Origin: UBA4582 sp047630175
GTDB taxonomy: Bacteria; Pseudomonadota; Gammaproteobacteria; Pseudomonadales; Azotimanducaceae
DNA length: 64,000 bases
Reading direction: 5' to 3'
NCBI GenBank assembly: GCA_047630175.1
Contig: JBLHVI010000003.1
Span: 78,792-142,791 of the forward strand
A program made the translations under genes and the position numbers. Under the pieces are notes generated by a model, which searched no databases, was not told where the DNA came from, and saw only the letters and a list, made by a program, of their open reading frames with translations. This document shows, piece after piece, positions 34,381-43,635 of this stretch; the stretch's first letter is position 1, and the number at the start of each line of letters is the position of its first letter.

Positions 34381-35476
34381 GTGGAAATCAATCCTTACCT
34401 GATTTTGATTAAAGAACTCACGGAGCGTACTGACGTTCTCAGGGGGTATCTTTGACTATGATACGCGCAAGGAGCGCCTGACAGAGGTCGAACTTGAACT
34501 GGGCGATTCGAAGATCTGGGATGATCAGGAGAATGCTCAGAAACTCGGCCAGGAGCGTGCGTCGCTGGAGGTCATTGTTCACACCATTGATAATCTTGAC
34601 CAAGGTGTAAAAGATGCCGCAGATTTACTCGAGCTGGCGGCTGACGAAAGCGACGAATCATTATTGGGTGACGTCAGCGCCGACCTAAATGGTTTGGATG
34701 AGCAGCTGAAAGTGCTGGAATTTCGACGCATGTTCTCCGGCGAGATGGATCCTAACGGTGCCTTTCTTGATATTCAGGCAGGCTCCGGCGGCACCGAGGC
34801 GCAAGACTGGGCTGATATGTTGCTGCGTATGTTTTTGCGCTGGGGCGAGGCCAAGGGTTTCAAAACGGAAGTGATGGAATTGTCAGACGGCGACGTCGCC
34901 GGTATCAAGGGCGCCACCATTCACTTTGCGGGCGAATACGCCTACGGCTGGTTACGTACTGAAACCGGCGTGCACCGGTTGGTACGCAAATCGCCCTTCG
35001 ATTCCAGTAACCGTCGGCACACATCTTTTGCCTCGGTATTCGTGTCGCCAGAGCTGGACGACGACATCGATATCGCGCTGGATATGAATGATGTCCGGGT
35101 TGATACTTATCGCGCCAGTGGCGCTGGTGGTCAGCACGTCAACAAGACTGACTCGGCGATACGTTTAACCCATATTCCCAGCGGTATTGTCGTGCAGTGT
35201 CAGAATCAGCGCTCTCAGCATAAGAACCGTGACCAAGCCGTTAAACAGCTAAAAGCCAAACTGTATGAGATGGAAGAGCAAAAGCGCCGAGCTGAGCTCG
35301 ACGTCATTGAGTCAACGAAGTCCGATATCAGCTGGGGCAGCCAGATTCGTTCTTACGTGTTGGACTCCGGGCGGATCAAGGACTTACGTACTAACGTTGA
35401 AACGTCCAACACTCAGGCGGTACTCGATGGTGATCTGGACCAGTTCATTGTCGCGAGCTTAAAACAGGGTATATAG
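34381..35476 (+). CDS. prfB: Peptide chain release factor 2 (programmed +1 frameshift)
   Basis: RF2 terminates translation at UGA and UAA. The gene is read in two frames. The first 24 codons start at GTG 34381 and end at CTT followed by the in-frame TGA at 34453-34455. The shift signal is complete: AGGGGG Shine-Dalgarno-like hexamer at 34441-34446, TAT, slippery CTT, TGA, C. After the +1 shift the frame continues from GAC at 34454 to 35476, giving 364 residues, one fewer than E. coli RF2. The anticodon-like SPF is at 204-206 and the catalytic GGQ at 249-251. It precedes lysS, as in many Gammaproteobacteria. Confidence 0.97.
34441..34456 (+). promoter_or_regulatory. RF2 programmed frameshift site
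   Basis: AGGGGGTATCTTTGAC: an internal Shine-Dalgarno element directs ribosomes to slip +1 from CTT onto TTT when the TGA stop is decoded slowly. Low RF2 raises slippage, so the site gives autoregulation. All elements match the E. coli site in order and spacing. Confidence 0.96.
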
Positions 35477-35586
35477 CTGTTCTCACCAGGTAAATTTTCG
35501 ATAACACGTTCCGTGACCGCATTGACAACGTTCATTCGGCGGCTGATTAAACACGTTAGCTGACATATAAATTGATAGGCAGCACC

Positions 35587-37092
35587 ATGACAGACGAACA
35601 ACAGGCACAGCCAGAAGACGAAAATGAGATTATTTCCCAGCGACGCGCAAAGCTGAAAGAACTGCGTCAGCAGGGGAATCCTTTCCCGAATGACTTTCGT
35701 CGCACTGACGTGGCGTTGGCCCTGCACGAACAGCATGAGCAGAAATCCAAGGACGAACTCGCGGAAGCGGCCATCGAGACAAAAGTAGCCGGTCGCATTA
35801 TGCTGCGGCGAATAATGGGTAAAGCCAGCTTTTTGACTATTCAAGATCGCTCCGGGCGAGTACAGATCTATGTGCGTCAAAGCGACGTCGGCGATGCTGT
35901 CTACCAAGAATTCAGTAAATGGGACATTGGCGACATCGTGGGCGTTGTTGGTACGGTTATGAAAACCAACAAAGGTGAGTTGTCGGTTCACGCCAGCGAG
36001 ATACATCTGCTCACAAAATCGTTGCGGCCCTTGCCAGAAAAGCACGCTGGTTTGACCGACACACAAACCCGCTACCGGCAACGCTATCTTGACTTGATGA
36101 TGAACGAGGAGACCCGAGATGTTTTCATCAAGCGCTCGAAAATTATTAACAACATTCGACAGTTCTTTATTGAGCGTGAGTTTATGGAAGTCGAAACGCC
36201 GATGATGCAAGCTATTCCTGGCGGCGCGGCGGCGGCGCCGTTTGTCACCCATTATAATGCGCTGGGCATAGACATGTATCTGCGCGTGGCGCCTGAATTG
36301 AATTTGAAGCGGCTGGTCGTCGGTGGTTTTGAGCGTGTTTTTGAGATTAATCGTAATTTTCGCAATGAAGGTATGTCTACCAAGCACAGCCCGGAATTTA
36401 CTATGCTTGAGTTCTATTGGGCTTATGCGGATTTCAATGAGTTGATGGACCTTACTGAGACGATGTTCCGAGCGCTAGCTGAGAAGGTACTTGGAACAAC
36501 GCAATTCCCTTACAAGGATGTGCAGCTGGATTTCGGTTTGCCGTTCAAGCGTATGACCATGAGCGAAGCGATTTTGGAATTCAACCCGCAGATTAAAGCA
36601 GAGCAACTAGGCGACTTAGCGCAGTTGCAGCAGCTGGCAAAGTCACTGAGTCTTGAGGTTAATACTGCATGGGGTGTGGGTCGGATGATTATGGAGATTT
36701 TTGAGGCTACCGTGGAGGAAAAGATCGAGCAGCCGGTGTTCATCACGCAGCATCCTATCGAGGTCTCACCGCTAGCCAGGCGCAACGATGCCAACCCTGA
36801 CATGACTGATCGGTTCGAGCTGTTCTGTATGGGGCAGGAAATTGCTAACGGTTTTTCTGAGCTGAACGATGCAGAAGATCAGGCGGAGCGATTTCGTCAG
36901 CAGGTGGTCGCTAAGGATGCAGGCGATGAAGAGGCCATGCACTATGACGAAGATTATGTCACGGCTTTAGAGTATGGCTTACCACCGACGGCGGGCGAGG
37001 GCGTTGGTATCGATCGGCTGGTGATGTTGCTGACTAATTCGCCATCGATTCGTGATGTTGTGCTGTTTCCACATATGCGCCCTAAAAACTAA
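35587..37092 (+). CDS. lysS: Lysyl-tRNA synthetase (class II)
   Basis: Charges tRNA-Lys. The OB-fold anticodon domain (about 60-145, VAGRIMLRRIMGKASFL) is followed by the class II core with motif 2 (FERVFEINRNFRNEG) and motif 3 (GEGVGIDRLVMLL). About 501 residues from the ATG at 35587; an upstream TTG at 35572 adds five residues and is less likely. Located 110 bp after prfB, probably co-transcribed. The nhaC gene follows after 17 bp. Confidence 0.97.
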   Translation: MTDEQQAQPEDENEIISQRRAKLKELRQQGNPFPNDFRRTDVALALHEQHEQKSKDELAEAAIETKVAGRIMLRRIMGKASFLTIQDRSGRVQIYVRQSDVGDAVYQEFSKWDIGDIVGVVGTVMKTNKGELSVHASEIHLLTKSLRPLPEKHAGLTDTQTRYRQRYLDLMMNEETRDVFIKRSKIINNIRQFFIEREFMEVETPMMQAIPGGAAAAPFVTHYNALGIDMYLRVAPELNLKRLVVGGFERVFEINRNFRNEGMSTKHSPEFTMLEFYWAYADFNELMDLTETMFRALAEKVLGTTQFPYKDVQLDFGLPFKRMTMSEAILEFNPQIKAEQLGDLAQLQQLAKSLSLEVNTAWGVGRMIMEIFEATVEEKIEQPVFITQHPIEVSPLARRNDANPDMTDRFELFCMGQEIANGFSELNDAEDQAERFRQQVVAKDAGDEEAMHYDEDYVTALEYGLPPTAGEGVGIDRLVMLLTNSPSIRDVVLFPHMRPKN

Positions 37093-37109
37093 ACGACGAT
37101 GATAGATTC

Positions 37110-38516
37110 ATGATGGCTAAAACTCCCTCCTTTGTGCATGCACTGATATGTTTTGCTGCTGTGGTCTTAATGATTTCTACGGGGCTATTTGTCTTTGAAA
37201 TCAGTTTGCACAGTATCCTCTTCATTGCCCTTGTCTGGCTTGGTACTAACGCGCGTTTGTTAGGGCATGACTACGCCTCTATCCAGTCGATGATGAGTGA
37301 GGCGATTACCCGTGCATTGCCGGCGATTTATATTTTCTTGCTGATTGGTATGGTTATCGCGAGCTTTATGCAAAGCGGTACCATCGCAACATTAATTTAC
37401 TATGGCTTAGAATTGATCGAACCCTCTTTGTTCTTGTTCACAGGGTTACTGCTGTGCTGCTTAATGTCGATTGCCACGGGTACTTCTTGGGGTACGGTGG
37501 GTACGCTCGGCGTTGTCTTTATGGGCATTGGCGCTGCATTGGGCGTTCCACTGGCGTTGGTGGCCGGCATGGTCGTATCGGGCGCCACTTTTGGCGACAA
37601 AATGTCGCCCGTATCTGACACAACCAATCTTGCCGCCATGAGTGCCCATGCCGACCTTTACGACCATATAAAAACAATGCTTTATACGACCGTGCCGACG
37701 CTTATTATTGTCATGCTGTTAATGCTCTGGTTTGGTTTTAGCCAGAGCGAAGCGGTGATGCCTGATGCAAAAATAGTGGATATTCAGGTCGCACTTGATG
37801 GCAGTTATGGACTCAACCCACTAATCACCCTACTGCCAATGCTGGTGATGGTTGTGTTGAGTGTGCGTCGGGTCTCGCCTCAGGTGAGTATGACGATGAG
37901 TATTTTGTCAGCAGTGGCTATCGCTGTTATTTATCAGGGCGCGACGATTCCTGCAGTGATGAATGCATTGTGGAGCAACTCGGCAGGCACCACTGGTATT
38001 GCCAATATCGATAGTCTGTTAGGCCGCGGCGGTATCAGTAGCATGAGCTGGACTTTGCTGCTCTCGATTATGGCGTTGGCACTCGGTGGCATGCTATTTA
38101 GGACAAGTATTTTGGAGGTTCTGCTCGCTGGTTTGATTAGTCGCGTTAAGCGAACCGCGTCATTGATTGCGCTGACAATCCTCTCGGGTTTCGTCGGTAA
38201 CGTAGCAATGGGTGAGGCTTACATCAGCATTATTCTTAATTGCCAATTGTTTGCCGATGCGTACAAGGCTCGTGGTCTGCGACCCAGTATTTTATCGCGT
38301 AGCGTTGAGGAGGGTTCGACAGTCACCACGGCGTTGATTCCATGGACCACAGCGGGGGCTTTTTACGCCGTGACACTGGGTATTCCTGTACTTGAATACT
38401 TGCCTTATGCATTCTTTAATCTGCTTAACCCGGTTGTCTCTGTGACGCTGGCTGCGTTGGGTTGGGGTTTGCTTAAGACAACGACTGACAGCGCGAGCGT
38501 TGAAAATCCGTCTTGA
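37110..38516 (+). CDS. nhaC: Na+/H+ antiporter NhaC
   Basis: Inner-membrane NhaC-type antiporter of 468 residues with about twelve helices. Conserved features include the unwound segment ATGTSWGTVGTLG, then GATFGDKMSPVSDTTNLAA, a hallmark of the family, and EEGSTVTTALIPWTTAGAFY near the C-terminus. It exports Na+ in exchange for H+, in keeping with a marine or brackish habitat. It begins 17 bp after lysS and may be co-transcribed with it. Confidence 0.93.
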   Translation: MMAKTPSFVHALICFAAVVLMISTGLFVFEISLHSILFIALVWLGTNARLLGHDYASIQSMMSEAITRALPAIYIFLLIGMVIASFMQSGTIATLIYYGLELIEPSLFLFTGLLLCCLMSIATGTSWGTVGTLGVVFMGIGAALGVPLALVAGMVVSGATFGDKMSPVSDTTNLAAMSAHADLYDHIKTMLYTTVPTLIIVMLLMLWFGFSQSEAVMPDAKIVDIQVALDGSYGLNPLITLLPMLVMVVLSVRRVSPQVSMTMSILSAVAIAVIYQGATIPAVMNALWSNSAGTTGIANIDSLLGRGGISSMSWTLLLSIMALALGGMLFRTSILEVLLAGLISRVKRTASLIALTILSGFVGNVAMGEAYISIILNCQLFADAYKARGLRPSILSRSVEEGSTVTTALIPWTTAGAFYAVTLGIPVLEYLPYAFFNLLNPVVSVTLAALGWGLLKTTTDSASVENPS

Positions 38517-38906
38517 GAAAAAGAAACATGATAAACAGGAATACCCTTTGTCAGAGCGGTATTTGTTTAATTTTTAGCATGATTTTCTGCCGAAAAGACA
38601 ATGGCGTGTGCCTGATCACAGGCATCAGCGCCTGACGCTAAATGTCGCGCTGCCCATACTGCCTCGTGAGACCAAAAGCGGTCTCGTTGGCATGCTCTGC
38701 ATGCTGTGTAAATCCGTGCCATTTAGCGTCTGCGCTGATGCCCGCAATCCTTGACGTTAAGAGTGGCGGTTAATTAGCGACCCCTTTTAGGCGCGATCTC
38801 GATGCGCGCGGCAATAGCGAATGGAAATGAAGCGCCCGGCCTCTACCGCGAAACAGATTCCGTTAAAAACAAAAAAATTTCAGCGAGCGCCATTGAGGCT
38901 TAATCT
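38517..38906. other. 390-bp gene-free region between nhaC and yceH
   Basis: No plausible gene. The middle part (38609-38742) is a nested set of inverted repeats described separately. From 38743 to 38906 I see no strong structure apart from an A-rich stretch near 38863-38880 (AAAACAAAAAAATTT) just past the 3' end of yceH. Confidence 0.6.
38609..38742. repeat. Nested inverted repeat (REP/REPIN-like or structured RNA)
   Basis: The outer arms are GGCATCAGCGCCTGACGCTAAATG at 38621-38644 (24 bases) and its near-complement at 38720-38742; the only mismatch is a small bulge near the middle. Inside lie a GAGACC/GGTCTC hairpin (38668-38685, loop AAAAGC) and a GCATGC/GCATGC hairpin (38690-38704). Just outside the left arm, TGCCTG-ATCA-CAGGCA (38609-38624) forms a further hairpin that competes with the outer stem. 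The whole could fold into a three-way junction. It lies after nhaC and convergent yceH. No target-site duplication is evident. Confidence 0.75.
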
Positions 38907-39614
38907 CTAGGAATCAGAGTCTAGGTCTAGGTCTAGGTTTGCCCCGAGTTGCTCTGCCAAGCTTGCTAAGGCTGTTTCGAGTTTCGCCACCCTTGCCTCC
39001 AGCATATTAATGCGTCCGCTATCGTTTCTATTTTTGGGCACTGCCGGTGGCGTGGCATTGTCGCTGCTTGCTGGTGGGGTCTCGTCGTCTGGCATTGAGG
39101 CAATGTCACCGGCGAACAGATGCATGTATTCATGGTCCTGACGGCCTGACTTTTTCGGCAGGCGGGCAATGATGGCACCTGCCTCGCGATTTATCATGTC
39201 GTTAAAAACGTCAGCCACTGCTTGGTTATCGTCAAAGACATGCAACCGTGGGCTGCGGGCACGTATCTCACCGGCGGTCTGTGGACCGCGCAGCAACAGC
39301 AGGCAGAGCACGGCGTATTCTCCGGCGGACAACTGGTAGTCAGTCAGAGGTGTGTTGCACAGACGTTGCTCATACTTTTCCACACCGCTACGAAAATTTT
39401 CATTATTCTTAATTAGAAATTTTTCCTGCAGCGCTCTTGCCGTATGCTGGACATGACCTGCTGTCATAGTCATTACCGGGTCGCGACTCGATTTCTGATT
39501 GCAGGCGTTAGTCAGTGCGTTAAGCGTCAATGGGTACTGGTCTGGGGTGGTGACGGCCTTCTCCATCAGGCAGCCGATAATCCTGGCGTCCTCGAGGCTT
39601 AGATTGATCTGCAT
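38907..39614 (-). CDS. yceH: YceH family protein (UPF0502/DUF480)
   Basis: 235-residue DUF480 protein with two winged-helix domains. Family signatures are IGCLMEKAVTTPDQYPLTLNAL (residues about 14-35, part), ACNQKSSRDPV and LLLRGPQTAGEIRARS. A C-terminal coiled-coil (INMLEARVAKLETALASLAEQ, part) ends in an acidic LDLDLDSDS tail that is encoded by a GTCTAG hexamer repeat (38919-38938). Function in the family is unknown; DNA binding is likely from the fold. Confidence 0.9.
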   Translation of the reverse strand: MQINLSLEDARIIGCLMEKAVTTPDQYPLTLNALTNACNQKSSRDPVMTMTAGHVQHTARALQEKFLIKNNENFRSGVEKYEQRLCNTPLTDYQLSAGEYAVLCLLLLRGPQTAGEIRARSPRLHVFDDNQAVADVFNDMINREAGAIIARLPKKSGRQDHEYMHLFAGDIASMPDDETPPASSDNATPPAVPKNRNDSGRINMLEARVAKLETALASLAEQLGANLDLDLDSDS

Positions 39615-39841
39615 GGGGTGTTACCTGTTGTTGAGAAAGGGTCGCTGGATAGCAACCGTATGGGAATAGCGACGGTGGGTTAAACCCGTTATCTGGTCGT
39701 AGTTTACTCGCTTTGGCATCCTGCCCATCACCCGAGACGATAGCAAGCGGCTCACACTGCATATACGCTTGCTAGGGTGAATACCCCTTGGGAATCAGCT
39801 ACGATGTCGGCAGTCGACTACACTTCACCTTGGACCTTAAT

Positions 39842-41251
39842 ATGACAACTGTGACCCCTGCAGAGCGTCAGACTATTGACCGCATCAGCACCCACTCTGA
39901 TGCGTTACCGATGCAAGAGAATGGCAGTCTTGATCATCTTCCCGGTGACTATGGCTGGCCTCTTATTGGCCATACCATTGCGATGCTTCGCGACCCACGC
40001 CGCATGCAGCGCGAGTTGCAGGAGCGTTACGGCAACGTGTTTCGAACCAGCGTCCTGTTTCAACGCTCGGTGGTGCTGTTAGGGCCAGAGGCAAACGAGT
40101 TGGTGATGATGGATAAAGACAAGAATTTTTCTAGTCGCATGGGCTGGCATCGCATTCTCGATCACCTGTTTCACAATGGCCTAATGTTGCGTGACTTCGA
40201 TGATCATCGTGCCCATCGGCGGGTGATGAACGCCGCGTTTAAACCGCAGGCGCTAAAGAGTTACATGGATAGCATGAATCCTGTGATCGCTGCAGAAATG
40301 AGTGGTTGGGCAGACGTCGATAACTTTCGTTTCTACGATGGTATCAAGCAATTAACGTTGAGTGTTGCGGCCGTGGTGTTCGTTGGTATGGAGCTAGGAG
40401 AAGAGGCCGATAAGGTCAATCAGGCTTTCGTTGACACCGTAGCGGCGTCCTTGGCGATTGTTCGCTTTCCGGTGCCGGGGCTGGCGTTGTGGCGTGGTCT
40501 ACGCGGTCGCGAATACCTTATTAAATTCTTTAGCGGCATGATAGCTAGCAAGCGTGAATCGGATACTCAGGACATGTTTAGTCAATTCTGTCGAAGCCAA
40601 AATGAGGAAGGCGAGTATTACAGTGATGCAGACATCATCGATCATATGATTTTTCTGATGATGGCTGCGCATGACACGACCACCAGTGCCATCACCACCA
40701 TGGTTTATGCCCTAGCGAAGCACCCAGAGTGGCAAGCCAGAGCGCGGCAGGAATGCTTGGCCCTGCATGCGAGCACGGGTAATGCCTATCTGGCGTTCGA
40801 GGACCAAGACAAGCTGTCACTGATCGAGTGGGTGTTCAAAGAGGCGCTGCGTATGTACACCCCGGTGCCGAGCATGCCTCGCCGATCGATTCGGGCGTTT
40901 GAATTTCAGGGATTTTTGATACCCGCGAACACCGCTATTGGGATTTCACCGTCTTTTAGCCACCATATGGCAGAGATATGGGACAACCCAGAAGCTTTCG
41001 AACCAGATCGCTTTTCACCCCAGCGCGCGCAGGACAAGCAGCACGCCTTCGCCTGGGTGCCGTTTAACAAAGGTGCGCACATGTGTATCGGTTTGCATTT
41101 TGCCTACATGCAAGTCAAAGCGGTGATGTATCAGCTGTTGCGTCAATACGAATTTGAGTTGCCTGCTGGCTATGAGTTGAACATGCAAGAGTTGCCTATA
41201 CCCAAGCCCAACGATGGCCTGCCGTTGACTATGCGCCGGCGCGCTGAGTAA
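39842..41251 (+). CDS. Cytochrome P450 (CYP51/CYP26/CYP120-like class)
   Basis: 469-residue P450. The N-terminal GDYGWPLIGHTIAMLRDPRR is the proline-rich start of the fold, AAHDTTTSAITTMVYAL is the I-helix oxygen-binding motif, FKEALRMYTPVPSMPR holds ExxR, and FNKGAHMCIGLHFAYMQ gives the haem ligand Cys415. The haem loop has Asn-Lys where most P450s have Gly-Gly. No N-terminal membrane anchor. The start is ATG 39842; an upstream extension from 39788 is unlikely. A secreted beta-lactamase-fold gene follows 45 bp downstream. Substrate unknown; the class hydroxylates sterols, retinoids or terpenoids. Confidence 0.88.
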   Translation: MTTVTPAERQTIDRISTHSDALPMQENGSLDHLPGDYGWPLIGHTIAMLRDPRRMQRELQERYGNVFRTSVLFQRSVVLLGPEANELVMMDKDKNFSSRMGWHRILDHLFHNGLMLRDFDDHRAHRRVMNAAFKPQALKSYMDSMNPVIAAEMSGWADVDNFRFYDGIKQLTLSVAAVVFVGMELGEEADKVNQAFVDTVAASLAIVRFPVPGLALWRGLRGREYLIKFFSGMIASKRESDTQDMFSQFCRSQNEEGEYYSDADIIDHMIFLMMAAHDTTTSAITTMVYALAKHPEWQARARQECLALHASTGNAYLAFEDQDKLSLIEWVFKEALRMYTPVPSMPRRSIRAFEFQGFLIPANTAIGISPSFSHHMAEIWDNPEAFEPDRFSPQRAQDKQHAFAWVPFNKGAHMCIGLHFAYMQVKAVMYQLLRQYEFELPAGYELNMQELPIPKPNDGLPLTMRRRAE

Positions 41252-41296
41252 GCAACCGGTGCTGTGACAAACAATAATAAATTCTAAATAAGGTCT

Positions 41297-42295
41297 ATGA
41301 TTATGGCTCTGACGATAACGTTCACGATGATCCGCCCGATCAGTCGAATGCTAATGAGCGTCATGTTGATGTTTGTTAGTTTGATGGCTCAGAGTCACGG
41401 CGTGCCTAAGGCTCCGCCGCCTATTCCTTTAGATGAAGTGATGCAGGCTTTTGGTTGGGACCCTGTAGGCACACAAATCAAGGTGCAAACCCTAAATGAC
41501 AACCTACACGTGCTGTTTGGCATGGGGGGAAATATTGCGGTGAGTATCGGCGATGATGGTGTGCTTGTGGTCGATGACCAGTTTCCGGCGCTAATGCCTA
41601 AGATCAAGGCGGCGATAAAGGATCTTGGTGGTGAGCAGGTGGACTTTGCCATTAATACGCATTGGCATTTTGATCATGCCGACGGCAACCAGACCCTAGG
41701 ACCTGAGGGCACATGGATTGTATCGCAGGCTAATTCTAGGCGGATGATGTTAAGTGACCATATTGTTAATTTGGTGGCGCTCACTTACGAGCAAAAAGCG
41801 TATCCTGAAGATGCGCTACCGACGATGACCTTTGATGACACTATGCAGTTTCATCTCAATGGTGAAAAAATCGAGCTCATGCATTTTGGTCCAGCCCATA
41901 CTACGGGTGATGCGGCAGTGATATTCCGCACGAGTAACGCGGTACATCTAGGGGATGTCTTCAACAACGCGGGTTACCCTTTTATCGATGCGGATAACGG
42001 CGGCAGTTTGGATGGCATCATCAAGTTTTGCGCAGATACCTTGGCGATAATTAGCCATGATACTATTGTGATACCAGGTCACGGTCCGGTGACTGACTAT
42101 CAGACTCTGAGCGATTATATCGATATGTTGAGTGCTGTTCGCGCACGAATGACGGCGCTGATCGATAAAGGTGCCAGTTTAGAGGATGTCTTTGCTGCTG
42201 ATGTCAGCAAAGAATGGGATGCGCACTATGGTGATAATCAGCGTTTCATTAATCGTGCCTATTTGAGTCTGACTCGACGTGCGTTGGCTCACTGA
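41297..42295 (+). CDS. Secreted metallo-beta-lactamase-fold hydrolase
   Basis: 332-residue MBL-fold protein with a signal peptide of about 34 residues (MLMFVSLMAQSHG). The metal motif THWHFDHADGN supplies His122, His124, Asp126 and His127; His201 (AHTTGD), Asp in LGDVFNNAGYP and His in IPGHGPV complete the site. The C-terminal region (RFINRAYLSLTRR) resembles the cyclase-like/quinoprotein-relay group of periplasmic MBL proteins. It lies just after the P450, 45 bp apart, probably in one transcript. Substrate unknown. Confidence 0.88.
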   Translation: MIMALTITFTMIRPISRMLMSVMLMFVSLMAQSHGVPKAPPPIPLDEVMQAFGWDPVGTQIKVQTLNDNLHVLFGMGGNIAVSIGDDGVLVVDDQFPALMPKIKAAIKDLGGEQVDFAINTHWHFDHADGNQTLGPEGTWIVSQANSRRMMLSDHIVNLVALTYEQKAYPEDALPTMTFDDTMQFHLNGEKIELMHFGPAHTTGDAAVIFRTSNAVHLGDVFNNAGYPFIDADNGGSLDGIIKFCADTLAIISHDTIVIPGHGPVTDYQTLSDYIDMLSAVRARMTALIDKGASLEDVFAADVSKEWDAHYGDNQRFINRAYLSLTRRALAH

Positions 42296-42497
42296 GCGTG
42301 GTGGCAGCGGTTAATGAGGATAGTCGGTGGTCGACGCTATGAATGAGCTTGTTAGGGGTCTTGGAGATAGTCCTGTGGCATAAGCGCTGTTGTCACATGT
42401 ACAATTTAGCCAAGAATTCTGTGATAATAACACGCTACCGCCGTGCCCAGCTGTCATGCATGAAGCTGAGCCGTAAGGCTAATCAACAGGAGTTTAC

Positions 42498-42833
42498 ATG
42501 AAGACCCAAGCGCTGAAAAAACTAGTTTCCTTGTGTTTACTTATCGGTGTTTTACCGGTGGCTTGCACATGGGTCGATTTAGACGAAGCGGCGCAAGACG
42601 TGATTTTGATCGATACTAATCAGGCGGCTAGGTGTAAAATTGTGGGCAGCGCTGCCAGCGTTTCTGCTGATAAAGTGGGATTGTTAAATCGCAAAGACGC
42701 GAAGGTTGCTGTCGAGGTGTTAACGCTGGCAAAGAACAGTGCTGCTGAAATGGGCGGTAATGCGGTGTCCGCAACCGACGATCTGAAAGACGGTAAGCAG
42801 ACATTCAATGTGTATTTATGCCCTGTTCCGTGA
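42498..42833 (+). CDS. DUF4156 lipoprotein (RcsF-like fold)
   Basis: 111-residue exported lipoprotein with a signal peptide and lipobox LPVAC (Cys23). The mature part has two more cysteines (AARCKIVGSA near 46, YLCPVP at the end) and the SAAEMGGNAVSAT segment typical of DUF4156. Related proteins are outer-membrane lipoproteins of unknown job. An AGGAG site precedes the ATG. Confidence 0.85.
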   Translation: MKTQALKKLVSLCLLIGVLPVACTWVDLDEAAQDVILIDTNQAARCKIVGSAASVSADKVGLLNRKDAKVAVEVLTLAKNSAAEMGGNAVSATDDLKDGKQTFNVYLCPVP

Positions 42834-42912
42834 ACTAGAAAAAGTAGGGGCCAAATCCCTGTGATTTGTCGGCGATTTGTCAAAAAAGTTTATTCATAAG
42901 GGGAAATTGTTC

Positions 42913-43290
42913 ATGAGAATATTAAGCATTTTGTTAGTTTGTGGCCTGATGGTGGCTTGTAGTGAAGAGAAGCCAGAAGTCGATAGTATTGTACAGGACA
43001 CCAAGAGCGTTACCGGTGAGATGATGGATGACGCCAGCGATGCCACAGGTGAAATGATGGACGATGCCAGCGATGCGGCTGGCGAGATGATGGACGGTGC
43101 AGGCGATGCGGCTGATGAGATGATGGACGATGCAGGCGATACGGCGAGCGATATGACAGAGCAGGCCAAAGCGACTGCGGGCGACGCTGTTGACCAAGTA
43201 AAAGCAAGCTCGGCTGAGATGCTGGAGAAGGCCAAAGCCATTGAAGAAGAGAAAAAGAAGCAGCTGATGGATAAAATGGGCACAAACTGA
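42913..43290 (+). CDS. Small lipoprotein built of 11-residue repeats
   Basis: 125-residue lipoprotein with signal peptide and lipobox MVAC (Cys16). The body is a run of 11-residue repeats: GEMMDDASDAT, GEMMDDASDAA, GEMMDGAGDAA, DEMMDDAGDTA, then degenerate SDMTEQAKATA and GDAVDQVKASS, ending in a lysine/glutamate-rich helix (AKAIEEEKKKQLMDKMG). The 11-residue period predicts a long amphipathic helix as in LEA or apolipoprotein-like stress proteins. The ATG at 42913 has an AAGGGG site; an upstream TTG at 42877 is less likely. A large opposite-strand frame here is a by-product of the repeats. Confidence 0.83.
   Translation: MRILSILLVCGLMVACSEEKPEVDSIVQDTKSVTGEMMDDASDATGEMMDDASDAAGEMMDGAGDAADEMMDDAGDTASDMTEQAKATAGDAVDQVKASSAEMLEKAKAIEEEKKKQLMDKMGTN
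43012..43143. repeat. 33-bp tandem repeat inside the lipoprotein gene
   Basis: Four near-identical 33-bp units starting with GGTGAGATGATGGATGACGC-like sequence encode the 11-residue units GEMMD.AxDAx. Contiguous and in frame, so this is a coding repeat prone to copy-number change and not a CRISPR array. Confidence 0.8.
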
Positions 43291-43635
43291 TCTAAGGTGC
43301 CGCAAGTGTAGATAGCAACTCGTCGCAGGTTAGCCCGAGTCGCAAGGGTGTTGAAACGCTGGTTTCGGCGCCGCCTGCAAAACGTGTTGCAGCGAGCGAA
43401 CGGTGGTCACATGCGCGTTTATGGCGGGTTGCAAAGTTTTCTCTTTCACCGTCAATGCAAGCCTCACGGTCAGTCGTGACATTGAAGAGGCATAAGCGCT
43501 GAGACTATTCGAAAAAGCCGAGCGCAGCTGTCTTATTACAAATTTTCTAGCAGCGGCTATGCGTCTGAACGCGACGCGGGTTAGGGGTAAGCTCGGAAAT
43601 AAAGAAACACCCTACAGCCGTAGAGGAGAACCTTC
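43291..43635. other. 345-bp gene-free region
   Basis: No plausible gene. It contains minor hairpins such as GAAAC-GCTG-GTTTC near 43355 and TCACG/CGTGA near 43464. The promoter of the downstream 113-residue gene must lie at its 3' end, where a GAGGAG ribosome site is seen at 43623-43628. Confidence 0.5.

Noticed and set aside
35413..36387. 324-residue minus-strand frame over prfB/lysS
   Set aside because: Antisense to two certain genes, with no ribosome site or recognised domain.
38621..38742. Integron attC site or miniature insertion sequence
   Set aside because: No GTTRRRY-type core sites and no flanking target duplication.
43012..43143. Tandem 33-bp units as a CRISPR array
   Set aside because: Units are contiguous with no spacers and encode an in-frame protein repeat.
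42894..43305. Three long minus-strand frames over the repeat lipoprotein
   Set aside because: The 33-bp repeat keeps all frames open; low-complexity His/Ser/Pro peptides are by-products.
42377..43501. Shared 13-mer GGCATAAGCGCTG at 42377 and 43489
   Set aside because: Pairs of identical 13-mers are expected by chance many times in 64 kb.
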